A DNA stretch of 64,000 nucleotides from Spirosoma rigui (GTDB lineage: Bacteria > Bacteroidota > Bacteroidia > Cytophagales > Spirosomataceae): positions 4,340,001 through 4,404,000 of the forward strand of contig NZ_CP020105.1 of assembly GCF_002067135.1 (NCBI RefSeq), written 5' to 3'. Below are positions 45,530-54,273 of the stretch, one piece after another (the first letter of the stretch is position 1; each line of letters begins with the position of its first letter). The position numbers and the translations under genes are program-made. Below the pieces are notes generated by a model. The model was given only the letters and a program-made list of their open reading frames with translations. It was not told the DNA's origin and did no database searches.

Positions 45530-46485
45530 TGCAACAACTCATTCTGAAATCCCTCTACGTCGTGGCCCGGCTCAAATACCCGAAGCTTCGGAAAGACCTG
45601 GGCTATTTCGTGCGCGACAATTACTACTGCAAGCTGGTGCAGGCCCGGTTTGCCCTGCGTGATTATGTCCTGAAGAAAAAGTACAAGGTTATCAGCTACC
45701 AGGGTGAGTTCGACCAGGAACTGCGCTACGTGCTGCCTTTTGCCTACTGGCACCACCTGAACGGAACGCTGGACAAGACGATCTCGGCCACCCACACGAA
45801 GGAGTTTTACTTCTTCAGCCCCAACCACGAAGAGAAATTTCAGCAGCGGATCTGGACGGAGTCATACGCCCACTACGATGTGCCGAATATGACCCACAGC
45901 AATTCGTACAGCTTCCGGAACTGGGTGCAGGTCCCCTACAAACAGCAGTACCGGAATGACCGCTTCGTGTACGACAAACCACTGCTGGTTATTGCCAACA
46001 AATACAACATTGAGTGGGACCAGCCGCCCATCAACTTCCTCGACATTCCTACGCTCGACACCATCATCCGGACCTACGGGCCGCGCTATCAGATCATCTA
46101 TAACCGTCCGTTACCGAACCAGATCGTGCAGGACAACAGCGAAACGATGTCGCTCAATGAACACGCCTGGCTCCGCGAACACCACCCCGACGTGATTCTC
46201 ATGGATGATCTCTACCGCGAGCACCACCCATCGGCGGTCCGGAACTACAACCACCTCCAGCTCATGGTCTACGCCAACTGCAACCACTTCATTTCGATGC
46301 ACGGCGGCACGGCGGCTCTGGCGAGTTGTTTTGGCGGGACCAACATTATCCTGTCAAATCCCAACTGGGGCATGGAGCACCATTTCAACGAATACAAAAA
46401 CCTGTTTCCCAAACTATCCGGGGCTACCATCCTGCACGCCCGAACACCCGATGAGGTACTGAACCACCTGAGCAAAACCTTCTAA
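45526..46485 (+). CDS. Unrecognised EPS-cluster protein, possibly glycosyltransferase
   Basis: I do not recognise the family of this 319-residue cytosolic protein. The N-terminus is basic and hydrophobic (about 1-30). The C-terminal half has a GT-B-like feel: KPLLVIANKYN, a QIIYNRPLP strand, and NHFISMHGGTAALASCFGGTNIIL, where a glycine-rich turn follows a His, as in some GT61/fucosyltransferase-like folds. Position between the flippase and the fucosyltransferase suggests a sugar-modifying or transferring role. A hairpin after its stop ends this transcript. Confidence 0.65.
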   Translation: MMQQLILKSLYVVARLKYPKLRKDLGYFVRDNYYCKLVQARFALRDYVLKKKYKVISYQGEFDQELRYVLPFAYWHHLNGTLDKTISATHTKEFYFFSPNHEEKFQQRIWTESYAHYDVPNMTHSNSYSFRNWVQVPYKQQYRNDRFVYDKPLLVIANKYNIEWDQPPINFLDIPTLDTIIRTYGPRYQIIYNRPLPNQIVQDNSETMSLNEHAWLREHHPDVILMDDLYREHHPSAVRNYNHLQLMVYANCNHFISMHGGTAALASCFGGTNIILSNPNWGMEHHFNEYKNLFPKLSGATILHARTPDEVLNHLSKTF

Positions 46486-46520
46486 GCGCGACTCGCCCCA
46501 CCCACTGGTGGGGTCCGCGC
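46486..46520 (+). terminator. GC-rich hairpin after the EPS core operon
   Basis: Two nested inverted repeats, GCGCG (46486-46490) with CGCGC (46516-46520) and CCCCAC (46496-46501) with GTGGGG (46508-46513), follow the stop of the 45526 gene by one base. There is no long T-tract, so it may be a terminator or an mRNA-stabilising 3' end. Confidence 0.5.
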
Positions 46521-46597
46521 GAACCCTATATATGATAAAATACTCTTTATTATTCGATCAGATTAAGAAAGAATCTTTTATGTATTTTATTTAATTA

Positions 46598-46606
46598 TAA
46601 CTTTAC
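46598..46606 (+). promoter_or_regulatory. Candidate -7 element TAACTTTAC before fucosyltransferase
   Basis: TAACTTTAC lies in the AT-rich 211-base gap that separates the EPS core operon from the GT11 gene, 91 bases before the ATG at 46697. It matches TAnnTTTAC. A TTTGAGTAATTA string follows at 46636-46647, which recurs at 54150. Confidence 0.25.
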
Positions 46607-46696
46607 ATATAATACATAACGGTACATTATTTGCTTTGAGTAATTAACCGAATTAGTCGGTTATTTCATTGCAGGGCGTATCGGAGTAACAGCCTT

Positions 46697-47569
46697 ATGA
46701 TCATTAGCCGAATAACCAGTGGCCTGGGTAACCAGCTGTTTCAGTACGCAGCAGCCCGGCATCTCGCGTTGACCAATAAAACGGATCTCTACCTCGATCT
46801 GAGCTACTACCGGCAAACCTACGACACGGATACCCCGCGTTCATTTAAGCTGGGGCAGTTCGCGGTTCCCTACCGGATGCTCCAGGCGTCTCCGCTCGAG
46901 TATGTCTCCAAGGCTACCAAACTCCTGCCCAACCGGAGCCTGCCGCCCCTTTTCCTGTTTCTGAAAGAAAAGCATTTTCACTTCGACGAGCGGGTGGTGC
47001 GGGCGCGGGCCAACTGCATTACGCTGGATGGATTCTGGCAGTCGGAAGCATATTTCCGGGACAACGCGGCCACCATCCGGCGGGAGTTGACTCTCACAGG
47101 TACGCCCAGTCCCGAATTTAATCATTATGAGCGGCAGCTGGCCAGTACCCCGACGCCCGTATCGATTCACATCCGGCGGGGCGACTACGTAAACCACCCG
47201 GAATTCAGCAAGACGTTCGGGTTCGTGGGTCTCGACTACTACGAACAGGCCCTGCGCGAACTCAACAGCCGTTTCAGTGCGACGCAGCTGTATGTTTTCA
47301 GCGACGACAAAGCGTGGGTTCGCGAGAATCTGCCCCTTCCCGACAACACCGTTTTCGTGCAGAACAGCGGTCCGGACGGCGACGTAGCCGATCTGGTTCT
47401 GATGAGCAAGTGCCACCACCACATCATTGCCAACAGCTCCTTCAGCTGGTGGGGCGCCTGGCTCAACCCCAAGCCCGACAAGCTGGTCGTAACGCCCCGC
47501 CACTGGTACAAACAGCAACCCACCTGGAACACCAAAGACCTGCTCCCGTCGACCTGGCTGGCGCTGTAA
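46697..47569 (+). CDS. Alpha-1,2-fucosyltransferase, GT11 family
   Basis: The 290-residue enzyme has the GT11 marks: ITSGLGNQLFQYAAARHLA at the start, HIRRGDY (about residues 156-162, GDP-fucose site) and the C-terminal FSDDKAWVRENL and IANSSFSWWGAWL segments. It would add L-fucose in alpha-1,2 linkage to galactose or similar residues of the EPS or a glycan. It starts a new transcript after an AT-rich gap. A GT4 gene follows 38 bases downstream. Confidence 0.94.
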   Translation: MIISRITSGLGNQLFQYAAARHLALTNKTDLYLDLSYYRQTYDTDTPRSFKLGQFAVPYRMLQASPLEYVSKATKLLPNRSLPPLFLFLKEKHFHFDERVVRARANCITLDGFWQSEAYFRDNAATIRRELTLTGTPSPEFNHYERQLASTPTPVSIHIRRGDYVNHPEFSKTFGFVGLDYYEQALRELNSRFSATQLYVFSDDKAWVRENLPLPDNTVFVQNSGPDGDVADLVLMSKCHHHIIANSSFSWWGAWLNPKPDKLVVTPRHWYKQQPTWNTKDLLPSTWLAL

Positions 47570-47607
47570 CCGGTCCTGAAACTGCTCCTGTTCAACTGGC
47601 ACCCACT

Positions 47608-48705
47608 ATGACTAAAATTTTTATCGACCATCAGAAATTCAGTACGCAGAAGTACGGCGGCATCAGCCGCTATTTTGCCAATATCATACAGGGGATCAAG
47701 CAGTCGGATAGCATTACCTATCAGTTGGGTGTCATGCACGCCAGGAATCACTACATCCAGAATGAGCCGCTGCCCATCAAAGGCGCACTCAGCGACCGGG
47801 TGCTCAACCGAAACGAACGTTACGATTACCGGCTGAACCAGCTCTACTGCCAGCGGCTGCTGGAGAAAGCCAACTTCGACATTTTCCATCCCACCTACTA
47901 CGATCCGTATTACCTCAAACAACTCAAAAAGCCGCTCGTCATCACCATCCACGACATGACCCACGAGCGGCTGCCGGAATATTTCTGGGCGCAGGACCCG
48001 CTCACCCAACAGAAACGCATCAATATCCAGCGGGCCGATGCCATCATCACCATCTCGCAGACCACCCGCAAGGACCTGATCGACTGCTTCGACGTGGACC
48101 CGGCCAAAGTATCGGTCATCTACCACGGGCTGGATACCGACGTGCCCTTTCGGGTGAGCCCCGTTCCCGACCTGCCCGAGCAATACGTACTATTCGTGGG
48201 CGACCGGAGCGGTTACAAAAACTTCTACCTGTTCATGAGCGCCATGCAGAAGCTGAAAGCCCGCTTTCCGGACCTGCACGTAGTGCTTACCGGCGGGGGT
48301 AAACTCCACGTGGCCGACCGGGAGTTCATCGACCGGCTGGGGCTGTCTGACCGGGTACACCACATCAACGCCACCGACGAGCAGCTGAACTACCTCTACC
48401 AGCATACCCAGCTGTTCGTTTACCCCTCGCTCTACGAAGGCTTCGGCCTGCCCATTCTGGAAGCGTTCCGGGCGCAGTGCCCCATCCTGCTGAGCGACAC
48501 GGAATGCTTCCGCGAGATAGCGACCGATGCCGCCGTGTACTTCAGCGCGTCAAGCCTCGACGACCTGGTCGAAACCATGCAGGATACGCTCGCCAGCGAC
48601 TCCCTGAAAGCCCGACTGGTGGCGCGGGGCACGCAGCGACTGGCCGACTTCCCGCTTCAGAAGTCCATCGACGAGACGTTGAGCGTCTACAAATCCCTCG
48701 CCTGA
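47608..48705 (+). CDS. GT4 family glycosyltransferase
   Basis: The 365-residue GT-B enzyme has an N-terminal STQKYGGISRYFANI motif, TIHDMTHERLPEYF, the ITISQTTRKDLI segment, YHGLDTDVPF, and the GT4 E-x7-E nucleotide motif EGFGLPILEAF. It would transfer a hexose or similar sugar from a nucleotide donor. I chose ATG 47608 (MTKIFIDHQKF), 38 bases after the fucosyltransferase stop; the frame is open far upstream but that is shadow of the previous gene. Confidence 0.92.
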   Translation: MTKIFIDHQKFSTQKYGGISRYFANIIQGIKQSDSITYQLGVMHARNHYIQNEPLPIKGALSDRVLNRNERYDYRLNQLYCQRLLEKANFDIFHPTYYDPYYLKQLKKPLVITIHDMTHERLPEYFWAQDPLTQQKRINIQRADAIITISQTTRKDLIDCFDVDPAKVSVIYHGLDTDVPFRVSPVPDLPEQYVLFVGDRSGYKNFYLFMSAMQKLKARFPDLHVVLTGGGKLHVADREFIDRLGLSDRVHHINATDEQLNYLYQHTQLFVYPSLYEGFGLPILEAFRAQCPILLSDTECFREIATDAAVYFSASSLDDLVETMQDTLASDSLKARLVARGTQRLADFPLQKSIDETLSVYKSLA

Positions 48706-48709
48706 TAGC

Positions 48710-50674
48710 ATGAGATTTCGCGCGGTTGATACGTTCCGGGGCCTGGCGGCCATTATGGTCATTCTGTTCCACCTGCAGCACCTCGACCTGCTGTCGGGCA
48801 ATACGTTCATTGCGAAGAGTGACATTTTTGTCGATTTCTTTTTCGTGCTGTCGGGTTTTGTCATGACCCACAGCAACTACAGCAAGCTTACCTACCTCAC
48901 CAGTCTGTGGCCTTTCGTTGTCAAGCGGTTCAGGCGGCTCTACCCGTTGCACCTGTTCACGCTGGGGCTGGTGCTGCTGTTCGAGTTGTTACGATTTGGG
49001 GTCGACCGCTTCGTAACACCCCTGGCCAACCCGGTCTTTGCCCACGACAAAACGTTCGTATCCTTCCTGGCGAACCTGACCCTGACGCAGTCGCTGGGGC
49101 TGTTCGATACGGTTACCTGGAACGGGCCCAGCTGGAGCATCAGCGCCGAATTTTATACGTACATCGCCTGGGCGCTGGGCCTGATCGTGTTCCGCAAAAA
49201 CCTGTGGCTGCTGTGTGGCATCAGTTTCAGCCTGCTGGCCTGGTTCATTGTCCGGCACGATGGCAGCATCATCTACAACTACGATTACGGCTTCGTCCGC
49301 TGTGTGTATAGTTTTCTGATCGGGATGCTGGCCTACCGGCTGAACCGTGCGCTGCCAACCGGTTTCCGGGACTGGCAGCACACGGCCGCTGAGGCACTGC
49401 TGCTGAGTGGCACGCTGCTGGCGGTGAGTTCATTCACACACGCCCAGAGCTGGCTGATGCCGTTTCTGTTCGCAACGCTCATCATCGTTTTCTCGCGCGA
49501 GTCGGGAGCCGTTTCCCGGCTGCTGGCGGGCGAGCGGCTGGCCTTCCTGGGAAAGCTCTCCTACTCCTATTACCTGAATCACACCATCGTGCTGGCGGTT
49601 CTGGACCTGGCCCTGTTCAAACTCCTGAAACTGCCGCATTCGCCACTGGGCGAACTCGCTTTCCTGCTTGCCTGCCTGACCGCTATTCACTTGCTGTCGG
49701 TCTTCACCTACCGCTACGTCGAATTAATTCTTCAACCTGTTTCACCAGCCCAACGCCACTCGTCCGGTGCCCAACCGGTGCCGAAACTGCGCTTGCCTTC
49801 CAATCCGATTTATGCCATGAACATTCTCAACGCCCCCGCCTGGACCCGTCAGGTTAACTTCCCCTACGATTCCTTCGACGCTGTTCCCCAGTCGGTCTTC
49901 GACGCCATCAACCAGGACCTCAAAGGGTTGCAGCATCCCGATCCACTGGTGAGTATCGTTGTTCCGGCCTGGAACGAAGAGGTTAACATCCTCAAGAGCA
50001 TTGCGTCGCTGGCCAAGCTGAAAACATCGATCCCGCTGGAAATTCTGGTTGTCAACAATAACTCGACCGACAATACCCAAAAGACGCTGGACAAACTCCT
50101 GATCCGCAGCGTGTTTCAACCCATTCAGGGCTGGGGCCCCGCCCGGCAGAAAGGACTGGAGGAAGCCCGTGGCAAGTACCTGCTGACGGCCGATGCCGAC
50201 GGTATTTACCCCAGTTCCTGGGTCAACGAGATGATGGCCGTACTGATGCAGCCGGGCGTCGTCTGCGTCTACGGGCGTTACTCCTTCATTCCTTCGCCGG
50301 GTTTTTCGCGCTGGAAGCTAACGATCCTCGAAGCCATGAAAGATACCATCGCCGAGGTACGCCACATGAAGCGGCCCCACCTCAATGCCTACGGCATCAG
50401 CATTGGCTACGTTCGGGAATATGGGCTGAAGATCGGGTATGTCATGCATAAGATCCGGGGCGAAGACGGACGCATGTGTTTCGACCTCATGAACTACGGC
50501 CAGGTGAAGCAGGTGAAGTCGGCAAAAGCGCGCGTCTGGACCGGTACGCGGACCCTCGAAAAAGACGGCAGCTTCTCCCGGACGGTCTTCCTGAAAATAG
50601 GCATCGAGCTACGGCGACTGAAAAGCATGTTTGTCGAACAGCAGCCCCACGACACCAAGACGTCGGCCAATTAA
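48710..50674 (+). CDS. Acyltransferase-3 / GT2 glycosyltransferase fusion
   Basis: The 654-residue protein joins two enzymes in one continuous frame. Residues about 1-345 are an OafA/AcyltransferaseĀ-3 membrane protein with about ten helices (VDTFRGLAAIMVILFHLQH, FFFVLSGFVMTH). After a polar linker (about 346-369) comes a GT2 domain (about 410-560; SIVVPAWNEE, VVNNNSTDNT, TADADGIYPSSW). Met370 is in frame and could start a separate GT2 protein. The first half would O-acetylate the EPS; the second would add a sugar. No stop or frameshift lies between them in this sequence. It starts 4 bases after the GT4 stop. Confidence 0.88.
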   Translation: MRFRAVDTFRGLAAIMVILFHLQHLDLLSGNTFIAKSDIFVDFFFVLSGFVMTHSNYSKLTYLTSLWPFVVKRFRRLYPLHLFTLGLVLLFELLRFGVDRFVTPLANPVFAHDKTFVSFLANLTLTQSLGLFDTVTWNGPSWSISAEFYTYIAWALGLIVFRKNLWLLCGISFSLLAWFIVRHDGSIIYNYDYGFVRCVYSFLIGMLAYRLNRALPTGFRDWQHTAAEALLLSGTLLAVSSFTHAQSWLMPFLFATLIIVFSRESGAVSRLLAGERLAFLGKLSYSYYLNHTIVLAVLDLALFKLLKLPHSPLGELAFLLACLTAIHLLSVFTYRYVELILQPVSPAQRHSSGAQPVPKLRLPSNPIYAMNILNAPAWTRQVNFPYDSFDAVPQSVFDAINQDLKGLQHPDPLVSIVVPAWNEEVNILKSIASLAKLKTSIPLEILVVNNNSTDNTQKTLDKLLIRSVFQPIQGWGPARQKGLEEARGKYLLTADADGIYPSSWVNEMMAVLMQPGVVCVYGRYSFIPSPGFSRWKLTILEAMKDTIAEVRHMKRPHLNAYGISIGYVREYGLKIGYVMHKIRGEDGRMCFDLMNYGQVKQVKSAKARVWTGTRTLEKDGSFSRTVFLKIGIELRRLKSMFVEQQPHDTKTSAN

Positions 50675-50740
50675 CTGAGCAGCTCTTTTCCCAGGCAGCC
50701 CGCTCAGGCGGGTTTGCGCTGGTTTTTACCCGTCCCGGCC

Positions 50741-52231
50741 ATGCCCGTTCGTCAACGTTTCTTAGCTTTTCTTTGCGGGTTCATCAGCCTGCTGACGGTC
50801 ACGGTCACCACCAGTACCGCTGGACTGGCGCAGTGCGGGCCGGGGGCTATTCTGTGCGAAACGTTCGGAACCGGACCACGGGGTGAGCTGGCGGCCGGAC
50901 TCACCAATTTTTCCTACCGGGCCAAAGCCTGCCCCGACGATGGCGAGTATACCCTGATGGATACGGTTCCGGCTACCTGCCACGGGCAGGCCTGGCACCG
51001 CGTCCCGGAAGACCATACGCCTAACGACCAGCGGGGCAACATGTTCGTGGTGAATGCGTCGTACCAGCCGAGCGAATTTTACAGCCAGACGGTTAAGGGT
51101 CTGTGTCCCGGTATCACTTATGAACTCTCGCTGTGGGCACTCAACCTGAACCTGATCGGCACCTGCGACAACACCAGCCTGCGCAATCCAATCATTGCCA
51201 TGCGGATCGAGCACCCCGACGGAACCCTCATCCGGGAGGTCGTTCAGCCCGCCATCGAGCGGAGCGCCACGCCTACCTGGGTTCAGCTGTCGATGCAGTT
51301 CTCGATTCCAACCGTTAGCAACGATATTGTCGTTAAGTTTATCAACAACGGGCTGGGTGGCTGCGGCAACGATCTGGTCATCGACGACATCGGCTTTCGC
51401 CCCGTTCATCCCAATTTGAGTATCCAGTTCGTCAACTCGGCCGCGACCGAAATCACCGTCTGTGCCGATAGCCGCCTGACGCTGACCGTTGGCGCGGCCG
51501 CCGGGTATCCTAACCCGGTATACCTGTGGCAGCAGAGCACCGACAACATCAACTGGACGCCCATTGCCAATGCAGGGCAGGCCCGCTATACCCTTGCCCG
51601 CACCCGCCCCGGCCGGACGTATTACCGCTTGCGCAATACCCAGCCCATCAACGAAGCCGCCGTTGGCCGGGCGCAGTGTTCGGCCGAGTCGAATACCCTA
51701 ATCGTCAACGGCCGGCCTGACGCGCCCTTCTCCCTCGGCGAGGACCTGGTGTTGTGCGACGGCACCTCCCGGGTGCTGACGGTGCCCGCAGCCCTGCCAA
51801 CCGGTACTTCCTACGTCTGGTCGAACCAGAGCCAGGACCGGCAGTTGACCGTGACCATGGCGGGCGACTACTGGCTGGAAACCAACCTGGACGGCTGCAC
51901 CTTCCGCGATACCGTTTCCGTCAACACCCGGAATTGCCGCCTGAACGACGTCTATGTGCCAACGGCTTTTTCGCCCAACGGCGACAGCGTTAACGACCGG
52001 TTCGACGTGCTTCATGCGGCTTCGTTCACCACTTACTCCCTGCGGGTATATGACCGGTGGGGCAACCTGATCTTCGCCAGTGAGCAGGCGGATACGGGCT
52101 GGGATGGCTCGTTCCGGCAGCAGCCGTGCCCCGAGGGCGTTTATGCCTGGACCGTGTCCTACAGCCTGCCCGACGAGCACAATGAACTGCACCGGTTTAC
52201 CCGCAGTGGCCGGGTTACGCTGGTCCGCTAG
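50741..52231 (+). CDS. Secreted protein with gliding-motility (CHU_C) C-terminal domain
   Basis: The 496-residue product has a signal peptide (about 1-27, ending LAQ), a middle with jelly-roll-like and Ig-like repeats (about 30-390; RAQCSAESNTLIVNG, WSNQSQDRQLTVT), and a C-terminal gliding-motility-associated (CHU_C) domain starting VYVPTAFSPNGDSVND at residue 405. Such a domain marks T9SS type B secretion and surface attachment. ATG 50741 is preferred over an in-frame TTG at 50714. It sits beyond the fused acyltransferase gene and is a surface protein rather than an EPS enzyme. Confidence 0.88.
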   Translation: MPVRQRFLAFLCGFISLLTVTVTTSTAGLAQCGPGAILCETFGTGPRGELAAGLTNFSYRAKACPDDGEYTLMDTVPATCHGQAWHRVPEDHTPNDQRGNMFVVNASYQPSEFYSQTVKGLCPGITYELSLWALNLNLIGTCDNTSLRNPIIAMRIEHPDGTLIREVVQPAIERSATPTWVQLSMQFSIPTVSNDIVVKFINNGLGGCGNDLVIDDIGFRPVHPNLSIQFVNSAATEITVCADSRLTLTVGAAAGYPNPVYLWQQSTDNINWTPIANAGQARYTLARTRPGRTYYRLRNTQPINEAAVGRAQCSAESNTLIVNGRPDAPFSLGEDLVLCDGTSRVLTVPAALPTGTSYVWSNQSQDRQLTVTMAGDYWLETNLDGCTFRDTVSVNTRNCRLNDVYVPTAFSPNGDSVNDRFDVLHAASFTTYSLRVYDRWGNLIFASEQADTGWDGSFRQQPCPEGVYAWTVSYSLPDEHNELHRFTRSGRVTLVR

Positions 52232-52249
52232 GGCCGGCGGGCAGAGCGG

Positions 52250-53863
52250 CTACAGCTTCACAAACCGGCCCGTTACGGTCTGGCTGAGGCTGGTAAAGAC
52301 TTCAACGAGGTACGTCCCGGCGGGTAGCTGCGCTACCGAGAACGTCAGCGGGTTTAGCCGCCGATCGGTGGGTTGATGACTCGTTACTACCCGTCCGCTC
52401 TGGCTGTATACCCGGAGCTGCTCGATAAACTGATCGTCGGGCAGCATGACCGTCACCAGGTCGTTGCTGGGCGACGGGTACACCAGCAGTTGGGCCGAGC
52501 GCTGCCTCAGGCAGTCCTGCGCCTGCTGCGTCGCGTTCGTGTTCACACTGTCGGGCATAAACTCGTAGGCCCCGGCGGTGTAGGGGATTTTTCGGTTGTG
52601 CCCCATCCGGTCGGTTACAACACCCCAGGCCGATACGTCCAGACCGGCGTGAATCAGGGGCGAGCAGGCATTAGGCCTGAAATCGGCAGTGTCCTGCACG
52701 AAGCCCGCGGTGCTTGCCTGAGCGGCCAGAAAGTTAGCCTCCAGGCGGGCCGTAGCCCCCTGCTGAAACACCACAAACCGCCCGCCCACCTGAGCCACTA
52801 CGTTGTTGATCAGCACATTCTCGTTGATTTCATTGTACAGCCGAATACCATCCCGACCAGCGCGGGTAATGGTATTATTCAGAAACGCCATGAACGTATT
52901 GGGCGTCGATCCGGGCCGGTCGTCGCAGAATATACCATCCTGCCCCACCCCATGGATGACGTTGTTATAGATCCGGCTGTTGCCCAGGTGCCCCACAATG
53001 GTAATGCCCGTTCCGCCCACTTGCCGAATGGTATTGCTGAAACAATCACCGCCGGAGCCGCTGCTGATCTGAACGCCGTTATTCTGGTTGCTGGCAAACG
53101 GGTTGATACCAGCGTAAGCGATGGTGTTATGGTGAACCTGCGCGTCGGGCGAGCAACCATACTGGATACCCTCGGCACCCGTTCGTTCGATACGGTTGTT
53201 ATAGACGGTCAGCCCCCGGATCAGGTGCGGATAAACGGTGGTACTAGCCCCGGTGCTACCCACCAGCACACCACTGTAAAAAGAGTTGCCGATGTAAAGA
53301 CCCTCGCCCCCTGTATCATGAATGTAGTTGTCATGCACACTAACCTGATACATGGTGAAATTTTCGCGCCAGGTACTCGCTTCGGTCGTTGGGTCGGTCT
53401 TGATCAGAAACCCGGCAAAGCCTGCCGCAGCCACCTCCACCCGTTCCACCTCGCAGTCGGAGCTGAGTGCCCCGATGCTCAGGCCCGACGCGCCCGGATA
53501 TGACTGGTCCAGTTTGATGCCGTATTGACTGGTACTGTCGCCCGAACCCGACAGGACAAAATAGCGACTGGCTTCGAACTGCATACCGGAGTTATAGGCA
53601 CCGACCCCGATCCGAACCTGACCCCCACAGTTGACAAATCGGATTGGTCGGCCCGCTTCCCCAACGAAACCCCTGAATCGGAGATAATCGTAGTGCTTCG
53701 CCAGCAGACAAACGGTTTGGCCGGCCCGGACTTTCAACTGGCCATTGTCGTACACTCCACTTTCGGTAATGGTATAGTCGCACGAGCAGGCGGCAGCATT
53801 TTGGGCGCAGGCGGCCCCCGTAGCCCACAGCACGACAAAGGCCGTTACCCGGAGTAGCTTCAT
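52250..53863 (-). CDS. Secreted beta-helix protein with T9SS type A domain
   Basis: The 537-residue product has a signal peptide (about 1-20, GAACAQ), a cysteine-containing start, and a right-handed parallel beta-helix (about 60-400) with repeated NNxIxxxGxxGI turns such as NNRIERTGAEGI and NTIRQVGGTGI, typical of polysaccharide lyase or glycan-binding folds. The C-terminal (about 450-537, LLVYPSPSNDLVTVML) is a T9SS type A sorting domain. ATG 53863 (MKLLRVTAF) is chosen over 53932 because it gives the signal peptide. It is convergent with the CHU_C protein, with 18 bases between the stops. Substrate is unknown. Confidence 0.86.
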   Translation of the reverse strand: MKLLRVTAFVVLWATGAACAQNAAACSCDYTITESGVYDNGQLKVRAGQTVCLLAKHYDYLRFRGFVGEAGRPIRFVNCGGQVRIGVGAYNSGMQFEASRYFVLSGSGDSTSQYGIKLDQSYPGASGLSIGALSSDCEVERVEVAAAGFAGFLIKTDPTTEASTWRENFTMYQVSVHDNYIHDTGGEGLYIGNSFYSGVLVGSTGASTTVYPHLIRGLTVYNNRIERTGAEGIQYGCSPDAQVHHNTIAYAGINPFASNQNNGVQISSGSGGDCFSNTIRQVGGTGITIVGHLGNSRIYNNVIHGVGQDGIFCDDRPGSTPNTFMAFLNNTITRAGRDGIRLYNEINENVLINNVVAQVGGRFVVFQQGATARLEANFLAAQASTAGFVQDTADFRPNACSPLIHAGLDVSAWGVVTDRMGHNRKIPYTAGAYEFMPDSVNTNATQQAQDCLRQRSAQLLVYPSPSNDLVTVMLPDDQFIEQLRVYSQSGRVVTSHQPTDRRLNPLTFSVAQLPAGTYLVEVFTSLSQTVTGRFVKL

Positions 53864-54273
53864 AAATACGAACGATAGTGAACATAGCCGGGTAGCCCCG
53901 AAGTCGATAAGCAATTTTCCCAGGCAACCCATTTGTTACTTTTTCAAATTATACCTAAATATAATAGAAAAGTCATCGAACAGCTCCCCCTGAATAATAC
54001 CCTTTCCCTGTTTACCAAAACTACGCTTATATATACACAAATCACCCATATATCATCTATTTTCTCTTAAAATATACCCAACTACCGATTAATAAATAAA
54101 ATATCCTAGAAAACACCCAATCCACATTAATAAACTTTATGTTACTAAATTTGAGTAATTACTGATTGGTAATTTATAATTTTACTCATCGTGTAGCTTT
54201 TACCATTTAGTATATCATTCTACCTGGCAACGGCAACCAAGCAGGTTAACGCCATTCCACAACTAGTACATCC
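53864..54273. other. AT-rich divergent region between beta-helix and GT2 genes
   Basis: The 410 bases have no credible open reading frame and become strongly AT-rich after 53940. They must hold the divergent promoters of the beta-helix gene (minus) and the module B GT2 gene (plus). No RNA gene or terminator was found. Confidence 0.6.
54150..54185 (+). promoter_or_regulatory. Candidate promoter of module B GT2 gene
   Basis: TTTG at 54150-54153 and TAATTTTAC at 54177-54185 are separated by 23 bases, near the Bacteroidota spacing of TTTG and TAnnTTTG but with AC in place of G. The end lies 88 bases before the ATG. The first box is part of TTTGAGTAATTA, which also occurs at 46636-46647. Confidence 0.3.
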
